64,000 nt of DNA. Source: Stereocaulon alpinum (taxonomy: Eukaryota > Ascomycota > Lecanoromycetes > Lecanorales > Stereocaulaceae). Shown one piece after another: positions 23,405-35,718 of the stretch (positions within the stretch are counted from its first letter, which is position 1; each line of letters opens with the position of its first letter). The notes under the pieces are model-generated. The model made no database searches, had not been told where the DNA came from, and was given only the letters and a program-made list of their open reading frames with translations. The translations under genes were made by a program, and so were the position numbers. The stretch covers positions 101,543 through 165,542 of the forward strand of contig JAEUBA010000073.1 of NCBI GenBank assembly GCA_018257865.1, given 5' to 3'.

Positions 23405-24000
23405 CGGTACCTTTCGGAGCAAAAATATTCACTCAGCTGTCATAGTGCTTACGCGTACATCTGACTTCTCGGAGCAAAATACTCAGTTTAGCTGTCACGA
23501 TATTTGCGCCTGCATCTACCACGACGTTTGGCAATATGATTTGGCGACGTCGAAGTGAAAAGTGGAAATACTGTTTGGAGGCAAGGTTCAGGTGTCAAAG
23601 TATTTGCGCCAGCATCCGGTGCCAGTATTACTGTGGCGACAACGAAGTGAAGATACTCTTGAGAGGCAGGGTTCAGTTGTCACAATTTCTTTGTGTGCAT
23701 ATACACAGACGATGCCAATATTGCTTGGATCCCTCGAGATGAAAATACTGTTGGGAAATAAGGTTCAGTTTTCGCAACGTCGTTGCGTGCATTACTTGAG
23801 TTAGGTGGCACCGATATCCTTTGGCGACATCAAAGTAGCAATGGTACCTTTCGGAGTAAATGTTCAGCAGTCACAATATTTGCGCCTGCATCCGGTACCA
23901 GTATTGCTTGGCTATCTCGATGTAGCAACGGTACCTCTCGGAGCAGTTATTCATCTCAAAGTGTCTGCGCCTGCTTCCGGTGCCAATATCACTTGGCGGC
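23405..24000. repeat. Second tandem array, ~85-100 bp degenerate units
   Basis: About six to seven imperfect units share the order GGTACCTTTCGGAGCAAA, TTCAGTTGTCACAATATT, TGCGCCTGCATCCGGTGCC and ATTGCTTGGCGACATCGAAG. The TTCAG(T/C)(T/A)GTCA landmarks fall near 23480, 23587, 23670, 23765, 23862 and 23949. It follows directly after the CACGTG array but has a different unit. Confidence 0.7.
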
Positions 24001-24806
24001 CCCATGGGGGAAAGGGTGCGTGGGGGACGCACACGACATCGTAGATGGGATATCATGGACCGGGGAAACACATATGAGAGATAATTCCTCCGCGAGGCAT
24101 CGAGATAGCTGCATGGGTGCCAGAGCTATGACCCTAGAGCTACCTGGTTAAGGAAATGCAAATGATTGATTACTCAACTTCCGCCGATCACCGCGTTGTT
24201 CTCATTGCGTGGTTTCGTACGAGGCTCTTGGGAATGCTGTCACGAGTACTGATTGATAATGACACGGATCGAGATAAGGCATCGAGAAGGTCAGATGGCC
24301 ATGTTTTCCACTGTATCGGGACATTGGGGTAATGCAATGCACCAAGATCAGCCATGGGGCGTACCTTGCTCGTCAAAAATGGTAGGGATCATCTGGAGGC
24401 GTCGAGACCGAGTCGGTCGCCATGGTCGGTTTTGTGGCGGTCTGCACATGCCATCTGACAAATCCGCCCGCAGATTTTAGTGCACGCTAAGTTACTTGTT
24501 GCAACCTTAGAGCATTTACGGATCGAGCCTTGACGGCAGGTGGGTGCGGGATGACTAAGAGGCTGTTGGTGCTCAGGTACCGTGGTACTGGGATATGTGA
24601 GTAATCAACAATCCTTTTGAGAGACAGGGGTATGACGTCCCTGCCAAGGAATTGGAATAGTCAGCTATGAGTAAGGGGATTCAAAGCAATGGATGAAGAT
24701 GAGGAATGCCTGAGTATTGAATAAATTGTAGAGAAGATGGAGAAATAGAAAGAGATGAATCGTAGGAGTGTGCAAAGTGCAACCTTTGTCTATAGTAGCA
24801 CTTACT

Positions 24807-26024
24807 ATGGCGCAGAACGTAGCAGCTTGGATCCGGACCGCAAAAGGCGACTTAGAAATCGATGAAGCACCCTACTATGAGCCTGGACTCGGTGAGATCT
24901 TGATAAAGGTAAAGAACTCACACAGTGTAAAAACACTTACTAAGAGAGGAGCAAGAATGAAGCAATTGCCATCCAGCCGCTGGACGCGAGCATGAGGAAG
25001 CTGGCTTACATGCCCATTCCCTACCCATTCATCCTTGGCAGTAACATCGCTGGGACGATTGTAGCTGTCGGTGCCAACGTGACAGACCTCAAGGCAGGGG
25101 ATCGGGTTGTGAGTAGCACGCCAGCGTATGTAGCGAAGGAAGCGAAGTGGGGAGGGTGGCAGAAGTATGTCTTGAGCAAGGCAGAGTCAACCGCCATGGT
25201 ATCCATCTGAGCTTCTGGTTGACATGGATCATATTGATATTGGGTCCTAGATAGGAGATGCGAATTTTGATCTGGCTGTGGCCTTGTCATTCCCTCTATC
25301 GACAGCGGTTGGGGCATTGCATGTATATGGCGGCATGGAAAAGCCGGGTGAAGGAGACAGCAACGCACACGAGAACGAGAAGGTGCTAATCTGGGGTGCA
25401 GGTGGAGCAGTGGGAGGGTACGTGAGGTCTCGTCGTCGTTCTGCCACGTTAGATTTGCTGACATCCAATACAGGTACGCTGTCCAATATGCCAAAGGCGT
25501 ACGCGAAATGGTCCAGGCACTGAGACACTGTGATATCTGACAACCTTTAGGTCGGCTACACCGTGATCGCAACTGCTTCTCCTCGAGGTTTCGCTCATCT
25601 AAAGGAGATTGGGGCCTCGCAAGTCTTGGACTACAAGTCTCCCGAAATCGAGTCACAGCTTCGTAAGCTGGGGCCCTTTGAATACCTTATGACGGCCAGT
25701 GGAGATCCAACATCTCAACAAGTTCTGGGGAGACTATTGCAACCCAATGGTGGTCGTTTCCTATCCACACGCGCTGGCGAGGTAGACCTCCCTAGCAACG
25801 TGGAGCGGGTCTACAACACGTTCGAGTTTGCAACGCAGAAACCAGATTTCAGCGAGTACGCTCATTGGTGGTATACCACGTATCTGCCCAGAGCTATTGG
25901 AGGAGCTGTGGAGCCTACGCCCATTGAAAAGAGGAGCGGTGGTCTGAAAGCGATTCAGGCCGCCGCTGAAGATGTTCTCAATGGCAAGGCGAAGAACAAG
26001 ATCGTCATAGACCCTCAGGAATAG
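24807..26024 (+). CDS. Zinc-free MDR reductase (enoyl reductase/quinone oxidoreductase type)
   Basis: Five exons (24807-24908, 24956-25198, 25251-25417, 25474-25498, 25551-26024) give 336 residues; all four introns (47-56 bp) keep the frame. Exon 4 is only 25 nt. The N-terminal GroES-like part includes GEILIKNEAIAIQPLDASM and PFILGSNIAGTIVAVG. The Rossmann part carries the nucleotide motif WGAGGAVGGYAVQYAKGVGY, as expected for NAD(P)H binding. The cysteine/histidine ligands of zinc alcohol dehydrogenases are absent. This resembles trans-acting enoyl reductases and ToxD-like proteins of fungal secondary metabolism. Its neighbours (an SDR 21 bp downstream on the opposite strand, then an A-T-R enzyme) support a role in a small biosynthetic cluster. 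The substrate is unknown. The ATG at 24807 is preferred over an upstream in-frame ATG (24768) because MAQNVAAW matches family starts. Confidence 0.85.
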
Positions 26025-26045
26025 AAAAATATGCTCGTTGATCGC

Positions 26046-26990
26046 TCACAGCGTGTCGACTTTCAATGTGTACAGCCCTTCCTTCTCAATCCTCCCATCG
26101 GGACCATTCTTAGCTTCTTGTAAAACTTCGCCTAAATCTTGACAACTGTCAATATACTTTCCACTCATATACTTAGCATCAGGATCAGCAGCTAGCGCAA
26201 CAAAGGTATCCGCTGGCAGTGCCAGGGTATCTTGCATACTCGGTCCAAAGTCCATCACGAACTGCTTCACCCCTTCCACCTTCTCATGTGCTTCCATATT
26301 GAGAGCACCTTGGCCCAAAGTAGTATCCGCACACATGCAAGGATGTACAGCGTATGAATAGATACCGTGAGGCCGGAACTCCATGTCCATGATATGTGTA
26401 GCGCGTATGAGGCCAGCTTTTGCAGCGCTGTAAGCGGAGAAGTATGGAAGTGAAATAGTAGCTAGGACAGAGACGACATTGATGATACAGCCGCTTTTCC
26501 GTGAGACCATTGACGGCAGCACGGCATGAATGAAAGCTAGGGTGCCCCTCATATTGACATCGATGACATCCCAAGCTTTGAGCATATCCTTCTCATGTTC
26601 GATATCGGAGATTCGGCTTATTCCGGCATTGTTGATCAGAATATCAACAGGCCCCAGCGCTTTTTCGATTTCCTGCAAAGCCCGTGCAGGGGCTTCAGGG
26701 TCCGTGACGTCTCCAACAACGGCTATGCTTCCAGAGTGTCCCTTTCCCTTAATCTCCTTGACAACAGCCTCGACATCTGACCTTGTGCGAGCCATGCAGG
26801 CTACTGATGCACCTGCCGCAGCGAAGGCGAGAGCACAGGCTCTCCCGATCCCTCGACCAGCTCCAGTAATGAGCACAACTTTGGATTTGAGCGAGCCCGC
26901 GTATTTGGATGGAGTTATGTACGGGTAGGTATCATGGTGGTAGGTCAGGGAGGACGCTGGGTTGCGATAGAGGTTCTCCATGGTTGCCAT
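26046..26990 (-). CDS. Short-chain dehydrogenase/reductase (classical SDR)
   Basis: Single-exon gene of 314 residues. The cofactor motif TGAGRGIG is at 42-49, NNAG at 120-123, and the catalytic residues are Ser174 and the Y187-S-A-A-K191 motif with the usual 13-residue Ser-Tyr spacing. The 35-residue N-terminal extension has a YPYITPSKYAGSLKSK block. An NAD(P)(H)-dependent oxidoreductase of unknown substrate, probably cytosolic. It lies tail to tail with the MDR reductase (21 bp between stop codons) and head to head with the A-T-R enzyme across about 1.07 kb. It may therefore act on an aldehyde, ketone or alcohol in the same pathway; this is inference from position. Confidence 0.9.
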   Translation of the reverse strand: MATMENLYRNPASSLTYHHDTYPYITPSKYAGSLKSKVVLITGAGRGIGRACALAFAAAGASVACMARTRSDVEAVVKEIKGKGHSGSIAVVGDVTDPEAPARALQEIEKALGPVDILINNAGISRISDIEHEKDMLKAWDVIDVNMRGTLAFIHAVLPSMVSRKSGCIINVVSVLATISLPYFSAYSAAKAGLIRATHIMDMEFRPHGIYSYAVHPCMCADTTLGQGALNMEAHEKVEGVKQFVMDFGPSMQDTLALPADTFVALAADPDAKYMSGKYIDSCQDLGEVLQEAKNGPDGRIEKEGLYTLKVDTL

Positions 26991-28064
26991 GATGCTAGAC
27001 CAGTAAGAGAGTTTTTCGTCCGAGGATTCAGGCCCTGTGCAAGGAGGAGGTTAGGTCGATAAGCCCGACGACCCGAAATTTTCAAATGAGCGTTGTTGAG
27101 TCGTTGATTCGGATGGCGTGAGACGAAGAACGTGGGAAGCGATACATTTCTACAAGACTGAATATTTGACTTCGATTCAGTAAACATCTGTCCATTAGCC
27201 AAGCCATCCTGACCATCCGGATATCCTTACTTCGCCGCGAAAGGTGGACGGTGTACTCTGTTCCCGTCCGGTGGACCTTCAGGGAACGATAGTACTGAGC
27301 GTGAAGATGCAACGGCGTCGGAACGGCTTTCTTTGGGGAACGGCTAACGGCTCACGGGCCGCTATTGATGGCATCATAACCCTTTGAGCGAGCCAACCGG
27401 AGCTGCCTAGCTTCTAACACTAAGGTACCTTATGGGCTTCTAGTAGCCTAACCTGCATGGCCCATTGAGTTGCACGTACAGCGGCACTCGGAGCTTGTAG
27501 GGAACTTAGTCGTCATTCGAAGGCAAGAAGATGGGATTTCAGCGATTGCCATAACATGATAACTTTGAGGCGAGATGATAGAGCTTGCGAGTAGGCTGAA
27601 TAGGGACAGGCCAATTGATGTGCAGGTTTCGATTTGCACCTATAGCCAGGGCACCCGGGTAATACAGTATAGTGCTCCTTCCCGCTTTCCAAGGCCGCGC
27701 GATCGTCTCATAAGAAACCTGCTGTGCCCCCTGGCACCCTTATGGACGGAAACTAGAGGCCACGAATGGACTCCGGCTCCGGCAATCCTACTAGATCGTT
27801 GACCATTTACTCGGAGCTGGTTCTCTCCTCCTTTGTTACCTGTTTCATATCCGAAAACTGGTGGTCGTAGGCTGAAAAGAGTGAACTTTCGGTGATAGTT
27901 GATCACGAGCTCATCCCCAGTTGCCTACTATCGTCCTAGATAATGATCTAGTACAACTTTTACTTCTCTCGCGAGGCCCTTTCCGTACGTGGTTTGATAT
28001 ACAAAACAGCGGCTCGTCCATAAAGCTTCTTTTCACATCTCACCTAGTCTAATTACCTCCAGCC
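26991..28064. promoter_or_regulatory. Shared promoter region of SDR and A-T-R genes
   Basis: 1.07-kb divergent intergenic region. No gene seen. A shared regulator could act here, but I see no clear palindromic cluster-regulator site. Confidence 0.4.
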
Positions 28065-31000
28065 ATGGCACCGACAGCAATTACGAATGGAGTTCCTCCG
28101 GGCAATGTCCCCGTAGACAATGAGATTTACTTAATTGCAGACGATCTTCTGCAGGCCCGAGCCGCAGATAGAACACAAGTTCCATTGCTCTGCTTTCCAC
28201 GAACCGAGCGTGGGGTCGTCGATTTCGATGAGTTTACTGGCAAGGATATCGACCGCTTTGTGGATCATGCGTCCAAATACTACAAGGAATGCGGAGTGCA
28301 GCCGGTGGGGTCCCGCCGGCCAATGTCAAGCGTCAGCAAGCCTGCTAATCTGATGACACAGATTGAAGGTAGCCATCAGACGCCCAGAGTCATCGCAATT
28401 TTGGCCTCTACAGATCTCGCCTACATTGTCACCTTTTTTGCCCTGGCTAGGTTGGGATATACAATCCTCTGCCTGTCTCCTCGTCTAGCGCCCATTGCAT
28501 GTGCAAAGCTGATCGAGGAAACGGGTGCATTTGCCATCGTTCGTGGAACGACAGCTCAACTGGCAAACCTTGTCTCGCAAACGCAGGAATTGCAGCCAGT
28601 CAAAGTACTAAAGTTGTTAGGACGTGAGGATTTTGACAAATCGCTATCTGACCAGCCACGGGTCCAGCGCGAGAATATTGATCGAGAGGCTGAGACCAAC
28701 TGGACACTGGCCATATTGCATTCATCTGGCTCAACTGGCCTACCAAAACCGATTAATATTACCCACAAACGCTTAATGATGAAGGTACCTCCACCCAAAG
28801 GTCAAGTAGAGTTTAGCACTTTCCCCTTTTTTCACGGCTATGGGAGCTGGGTTATAGTAAACGCAATGATTGCCCGCAAGAGGGTGTACGTGAGTAACCC
28901 AAACCTACCTCTCACGGCAGATTATGTTGTCGAAGTTTTGGAGCAACTCAGACCTGACGTGCTGCACGTGGTACCGTATACGCTTGAATTGCTAGCAGGT
29001 TCACAACGGGGCGTTGATGCCATGAAGAAATGCAAAAGAGTGGTATTCTCCGGAAGTGGATGTCCAGATGATCTAGGAAACGAGCTGGTAGCCCAAGGGA
29101 TTCGTATCGAGACTCTTTGGGGTGCTACCGAGATGGGTTCGCTGGGTAGTTCCTTCAATCGGCCTCCAGAAGATCCTACATGGGATTACATTCGAATTCC
29201 ACCGCCCGTCGTCAAGTTCATCTGGATGAAGCCGTTGGGAGATGGCACCTACGAATGCGTTTATCTGCATGGTCTGCCCTCACTAGTCATGTCCAATTCT
29301 GACGAACCGCCCAAGTCCTTTCATTCCAAGGATATATTCTTGAAGCATCCTGACATGGACGCCTGGAAACATATCGGTCGTTTGGACGACCGCCTTACAC
29401 TGACCAATGGCGAGAAAGTGCTGCCAATCCCAATGGAAGGTCGAATACGTCAGAATCCTCTTGTCAAGGAATGTTGCGTCTTTGGCACTGGCAGATCAGC
29501 ACCGGGTGTCCTGATCTTTCGGAACGAGGCCTCCAAGAACATGCCTGACCAGGAATTCATCGATGCTATCTGGTCAACTGTACAGCATGCAAACACCCAT
29601 GCTGAGAGCTTCTCGCAGATTAGCAAAGAGACTATTGTCCCCCTCCCAGCCGATGTCGATTATCCAAAGACTGACAAAGAGTCGATCAAGCGGGCTCAGA
29701 TATATAGAGAATTTTCCAAGGATATCGAGGCTGTCTATGAGAAGCTAGAAAATACCAACACCGGTACGCTTCGACTTGGTGTGCCGCAAATCGAAGACTG
29801 GGTGATGAAGACATTCAGAGAGGCTTTAGGTGTGCACCTCTCGAGCAAGGAGGATGACCTTTTTGCCGCCGGAGTCAACAGTCTTCAATCTATTCAAATG
29901 CGAGGGTTGATCTTGAAAGAACTGGATATTGGCGGCAATAGCAGGAAACTTGGTCAAAATGTTGTATTTGACAATGCCAACGTCGCTCGTCTGTCCAAAC
30001 ACCTTTATACTCTCAGGGTGAACGGGACCAAACCAGACGATGAAGTAGATGAGATTCAGGGAATGGAAGCTATGATCAAGAAGTACTCGACCTTCAAAAA
30101 GCAGCACGTAGTGGTTTGTCATGCATCCCGGAATGAACGATTTGCACTAACCGTGGTTTCTAGGTCCTCACGGGCGCGACAGGCTCACTAGGCGCACACG
30201 TCCTGTACCAACTGCTCAATCGGTCCAATGTCCGCTGCGTATATTGTCTAGTCAGGGGCGAGAAACCCCAAGAGCGCGTACTGGAAGCATTGCAGCAGCG
30301 GAGTCTTGACATAACAGATACAAGTCGATTAATCGCATTGACAAGTGACCTTAGTAAAGCAGATCTTGGCTTGTCCCTAGAAACATACAAGGAGATACAA
30401 CGCTCTACAACAATTATCCACAGTGCCTGGTCTGTCAACTTCAATCTTGGCACCAGCAGCTTTGAAGACCAGCACATCAAAGGCATGCACAACCTTATCG
30501 AACTATCTCTTTCCGTCTCTGGTCCTAGCTCAGCCCGAGTGCTCTTCTGCTCCTCGATAGCCACAGCTCTGGCTACGCCGGCGCCAGCTACAATCCCAGA
30601 AGGTCCAATACACGACCTAAAAGCCGCACTACCCCAGGGCTACGCACGCTCAAAGCTCGTTGCCGAGTACATAGTGCGTAATGCAGCTGCACAAGTGGGT
30701 GCTAGGACCCGCATTCTCAGGATAGGCCAGATTGTAGGCGACGGAAAGACGTGGCTCTGGAATGATACAGAGGCTGTCCCGTTGATTATTAGATCAGCTC
30801 TTACATTAGGCGTTCTTCCTGCGCTTGATGAGACCCAATCGTGGCTTCCTGTCGACATACTGGCTAGTACAATCCTCGAACTCGCAGGCATCACCACACC
30901 ACAACTTCCAGCATCCGATACTAATCTTGACCTCGTCTACAACCTCGTAAACCCAAAGACCTTCTCCTGGACAGACGACCTCCTTCCCGAACTTCACCGG

Positions 31001-31312
31001 TCTGGACTATCCTTCAGTGTCGTTTCTGCCAATGAATGGCTGCAAAAGCTACGCGACTACCAGAAGGATAGCGGCGACCCAGAGCAAAACCCTGCTGTCA
31101 AGCTGATAGATCACTTTGAGCAAAGGTTCGCTGGCACCAAAGAGCAAGCTGGGGAGATAATTTTCGAAACCAAGACAGCGGAGAAGCACAGCGAGGCTCT
31201 GAGGGGGGCTCCAAGGATGATCGAGGATGGGTACGTGAAGAAGTTTGTGGAGGTGTGGTTGAAGAAGTGGAAGGGTGAAGGAAAAGGTTTGGGGATAGCT
31301 AGTTCTGGGTAA
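28065..31312 (+). CDS. NRPS-like adenylation-thiolation-reductase (A-T-R) enzyme
   Basis: Two exons (28065-30113, 30164-31312) give 1,065 residues, the usual size for A-T-R carboxylate reductase-like enzymes. The intron (50 bp) has a CACTAAC branch and joins HVV-VLTGATG. The adenylation domain (about 20-560) has A3 at 218-228 (LHSSGSTGLPK), A5 LWGATEMG at 351-358, A8 GRLDDRLTLTNGEKV, and the lysine-bearing PKTDKESIKR near 533-542. The carrier domain (about 575-655) has the phosphopantetheine site GVNSLQ with Ser606. The thioester-reductase domain (from 684) has TGATGSLG at 686-693 and Y843-x3-K847. Known chemistry of the family: activation of a carboxylic acid as AMP ester, loading on the carrier, and NAD(P)H-dependent release as aldehyde or alcohol. 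There is no condensation domain. The substrate is unknown. Confidence 0.93.
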
Positions 31313-33138
31313 ATTGAGAGACATGGAGTAATGACTCACGTGTCACGAAACCTTATATAGCCACGTGTATACATTTCCCTAATTGTGTCTTTAGCAGGTA
31401 GTAATACTACCGTATCACCACCCCGCCAAGAGGATAGAAATCTGCCCCCGGCCTCACCCCCCTCTGAGCATAGGGTGAGCGCCGCTTTATTCGCGCGCGA
31501 TGTGGGTGTCCGTCGCGCGAGCCTGGGTGATCCTGGGTGATCCGGTAACTGCGCCTGCCTGATTGCTATTCTTATCAGAAACCATTACGTGGTCTCTTTC
31601 TCATCCAGTTAAGTGGTTTTGCTGCTACGTGAGCTGACGGCTAAGTTGTGATGGTTGAGATTCAGGCGCAGAGCTCCAAGGAAAAGCGGCAACAACAGGA
31701 AACTCCGCCTTTTATCGACGTCGCTCCCTCAAGCTCTATTATTCTTGTTATTCTTAATACTCTCAACTTCCTCTTTCTTTCTTTTCCGTTCCCTCCTCGT
31801 TTATTGACACCCTCAGAACTTTTTTTCCTCTAAATATATGTCGCTAGCTCTGATAGGCCTGGCTCGCTCGCTTAGTTATCAGCTCCTCCGCTGCTATCCT
31901 GTTACCAATATTTGAATCAAGACCTGGACTTGGAACACGTCAAAGGCTGCTCCTGACTTTCCACAGTTTCATCCTATTCCTCAACTTTCCCTGGTCCCTT
32001 ATTAGCCTATTGCTGACGTGGCTATGGCTCAATGGAGAGGACAATAAGTGCATTTGCCCAGTGATGCCAGGATTGGGGACAAGCATGTAATCTTTATCTC
32101 GCCCCATTCTGAGCATCTTGGTTTTCCAACTTCAGATTCTACTCACAGCTCCTTTATCACCAAAGCCTCACCACAGCTGATTCGGCTGGCAAAAGACTAC
32201 CGATAGCGTCAATTGGCGAAGTTCCTAATCCTATAGAGAGAGCCATGTACTCCCACATTTCCTGGACCCAACGGTGGATGGGGCGGGCGACTCAACAACT
32301 ACAACCTGATCGAAGTCCAGTGAAGATAAGAGATGGGCTTCAAGGGTGCGAATACCAATAGCAGCAGCAGTGCTCGTTCCAGAAATAATAACTTGACTTC
32401 TGAGAAAGCAAGATGGGAGGCACTGCTTTCTTAATACTCTATCACCTTCTATAGCAGGCTTAGAAGCTGCGTGGCCCCGTTTTCCGCTTGGTCTACTGCG
32501 AACTTCCAATATTACGGCGTCGTCTCCATACAAGTCTAGTCTTAATGGTATCACATAGTAACGATGAAAAGCCAATAATTATATTGAGACTCCCATAATT
32601 CTGGGTAATATAGAGACGATAGGGAACTGAAACCTGCTGCCGTCCTACGTTGGATAGAATCTGAACAACTCATCCAACCCTTCGGCCCTGTAAAACGATG
32701 TTGTGAACACTTTGCTGATCTCGGATGGACGCTCCAGTTTTATCTGATGTTCACTTCGGCCGATGAAGGTTTGGCTGGCTTCAAAATTGAACATCTTTCC
32801 AGTTGCACCGCCTTAGTACACCACTTCTCCCTCTTATCTTTTCTTATCTTCAGTCGGTGTGCCAGCTATCCATTTAGTATCTTCTTCCTTCGTATGACTC
32901 GAATTCGATTCTGTTCTTCTTTTACGATTTTCTTCTGCTGACAGGAATCTGCCTCCAAGTCCTCTCGGTCTTCTTATTATATACAGGTGTCGGCTCTCGT
33001 GCCGGTATGGTTTGCCTTTTTCTGGTATTCTGAATTTCTCTTCGAGTTTCTGTCTCGCAACGCGCCGTTTCAATATCCGTTCGTTCTGTTTGGCATTGAC
33101 GTAAAGAGGGGCTTGTTCAGAAGGGCGCGAAGTACCCT
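31313..33138. other. Gene-poor stretch, nothing convincing
   Basis: 1.8 kb without a supportable gene. It contains a short direct repeat (CCTGGGTGAT twice near 31525) and T/C-rich sequence. A minus-strand frame at 32575-32231 is open but unrecognised. This is the start of the accessory region. Confidence 0.4.
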
Positions 33139-34020
33139 TTAAATGCGGAGACTGGATTGAGGAGTCGTAGCGGTAAGAGGAGTTGGAAGCTGAGACATCG
33201 AAATCGTAGGGGACGGGTGATATGTATAATTCGAATTTATATCTCGAGCCATCCGAGACAAAGGTGGAGGCTGAGAGCCTCGAGGAAGGTAAATATTCGG
33301 AGTGTAATCTCGTGGCTTAGAGTTGGATGCGCCTTTCGGGTACATATCATAAAAGGGTGTTGCACTTGAGTAATCGACAGCGCTGGACCAGGGGGTGGCA
33401 GGAAGCGCGTTATCTGACTCCTGGAGAAGCTGCGACGCTGAGTATAGATTCCCTGTCCTTGGAGGGATCCTCTTACCGTGTCAGGTGTTGCTTGGAATCC
33501 ATTCATCGCAGCAAGAGGAGAGATTGCATCTTTGACGAGTTCGTAGGGAGTCCACCCGCCGTTAACATGGCAGTTGACAGTGTGACTTCCAGAAAACTCT
33601 CTGGTCGGTACCTGTATCACAGGATGAGAGAGGTCGAATGCAGGCTCTTCTTTAGGTATAATGTCGACGTCAGTTTCGCGAGCTGAGTAGCGATTTAGAC
33701 CTCCTTGGTATTCGGAAGCTATTTCGCGAGACTCGTCCTGGAAGATAACATCCCACTTTTCTGTTGGGGGGGTCACGGGCGGAGTTTCAATGATGATATC
33801 GATGAACTTGAGACGAACGGCTTAAAGCCGATAGCGTATATACCTATAGTGTCAGCCCCAGCGCGATGCCCTCACCGGCAGAATAAGATATGTTGTATAA
33901 GGACCGGGCGTTGATGCGAAAAAGGATGGGGCTAGGTGTCCTTGCTACTATCGATGGATCTTCTTCTCGAGAATGGCTTTCAGGTCGGTTTAACACCTGA
34001 ATAAGTGGGGGTAGGGGTAG
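33139..34020 (-). pseudogene. Broken hypothetical gene
   Basis: Protein-like sequence runs on the minus strand from about 34020 to the stop at 33139. A segment (SREEDPSIVARTPSPILFRIN) is followed by a possible 56-bp intron (about 33880-33825, GTGAGG donor, CTGACA), then KFIDIIIETPPVTPPTEKWD to SITQVQHP. The final part (YPKGASNSKPRDYTPNIYLP to the stop) is in another frame without splice signals near 33340. No ATG is found at the 5' side. I read it as a truncated, frameshifted gene. The family is not recognised. Confidence 0.35.
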
Positions 34021-35718
34021 GGGGTAGTGATCTTGTTGCTTAATATACTTTTAGGAGAGCTCTCCGGCTGGGCGGGAATTATGGTGTCTGCTAGAGACTA
34101 GAAGTCCCTGAATGGGAAGTCCCTATATTATATGGCTGATTAGTGTGAGATCAAGCTGCGACATGCGTGTGCTACCGCTGTATGGGTACTAGTGGAGTCC
34201 ATGTTCTGCCACCAGCTCAACCTCTTTAAGTCAGGGGTGGCAAGGCCCATCAGTGGAAAGGATCACCTTATTATACGTAGGCCCCGATCGTTAATAGTCT
34301 GGCTATTTGATTTCGGCAACGAACTTACCAGCCCCACCTTCACTGATAGGACGGGAGAAGTATTGCGATTTGGTGTTATCAAGGAAATGGAGACTTCGCA
34401 AGGATCTACTTTGCAGTATCAAAATCGCTAAGACTTGCTAAGAGGATAGAATTACAGCTCCGTCAACCTTTCCAAGAACCTTTTGGCAGTCAGACTGATG
34501 CTAGTCGAAGAGCTTCTCATTCCCAGACATCAACTGGACATCTCCCCTCTCGAGTTCGAAAAAGGCGATTCCAACGCAATTTGTCATCAATGGGAAGCGT
34601 TTGTCGAAGCGCACAATCAAGGTAACGAGATTTTTAAAGTCGGGGTCACTTTTCCGAACGAAATTATGATACCTCTGGTCGGTCCAGCCTTTTGGCGGTT
34701 ATTGCTCGCGGGGAATTTTGTTGATGCAATCACCTACTCGATCTGTCAACTTTCCAAATTGATGTCGTATATTGGAATGACAAACCGCATTTGTGTTCTG
34801 TGTTTGTTTCCCTACAAGAAGAAGTTAGTCACACTGTATTCGCATAACCAGATGATAGAGACAGACGTGTGGACAACGTTGGCAACGCAGCGGATGCGTC
34901 TCCTCTGATATCTGGTACACCAAGCTACCACGATGTATCTTCTATGGCCACATGGATAGGTGACTTCTTTGTAGTCACACATATTTCTGGACGTCCTGTT
35001 GGTTTGGGCTGGCGAAGTCTATGGATTGGAGTTCGATTCGAGAGAGGCACTACCAGTCTGGGCGATACGAGCATGCAGATGTGGGGCATTGAATATGTAT
35101 CAACTGTGTGATGACGCTAGAGAAGGGACATCTTCTGAAACCGGATGGTTATTGCGCCATCTCCTACACCTATGGTAATGTTGATCGGAATGGCGCGGTG
35201 GCCTGCTGGCCGGAATCATTCCTTCCTAATGATCTCTATCAGAATCAATTGATTCACTTGGCCCTTCTGTGATTATTATGTACGTGCAGGTAGTTTAGGA
35301 AATAATCAACCCCCTGAACTAGATCTTGCATATTAGTCCACTACCTACCATCACATCCAACCTAACTCCTCGTACTCAAGGCCTCCGTGCTTATCTTAAT
35401 ATAGGAGGCTGTGCTGAATAATTGGTAGAAGACACCCATAATCTTTCGCTGTTGGAATTAAAAGCTCATTGACCCACCTCCTGAATTGAATTCATTTCCA
35501 GAAATCATTTTACCTCCATTGGAATGGAATGAGCCAGAAAAAGTATTAGCCAATTTTGTTGGCTGATTTATATCATTCTTTGCATGTATAGTGGTCTGAT
35601 ACCACTTCTCCTTTGGAGAACTCTTATTTTGAGCTCCATGATGAGAATGTGGTTGGCCTTGAGGGAATTCAGAGGACGTAGAGGATATAGAGGAAACTGG
35701 AGGCGGCCCCTTTTTCGC
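34021..35718. other. Accessory stretch with one unassigned open frame
   Basis: A plus-strand frame at 34483-34908 (141 codons; LDISPLEFEKGDSNAICHQWEA is part of it) is open and not low-complexity, but has no partner exon or known motif. The remainder is AT-richer and featureless. Confidence 0.35.

Larger units (their letters stand above)
22594..24806. other. Repeat-bearing intergenic region, no gene
   Basis: 2.2 kb without a supportable gene. The centre is occupied by two families of degenerate tandem repeats (listed separately). The rest, including 24010-24806 upstream of the MDR reductase, shows nothing recognisable. Confidence 0.6.

Noticed and set aside
32231..32575. Minus-strand 114-codon open frame
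   Set aside because: No recognisable domain and no supporting exon; too little evidence to call a gene.
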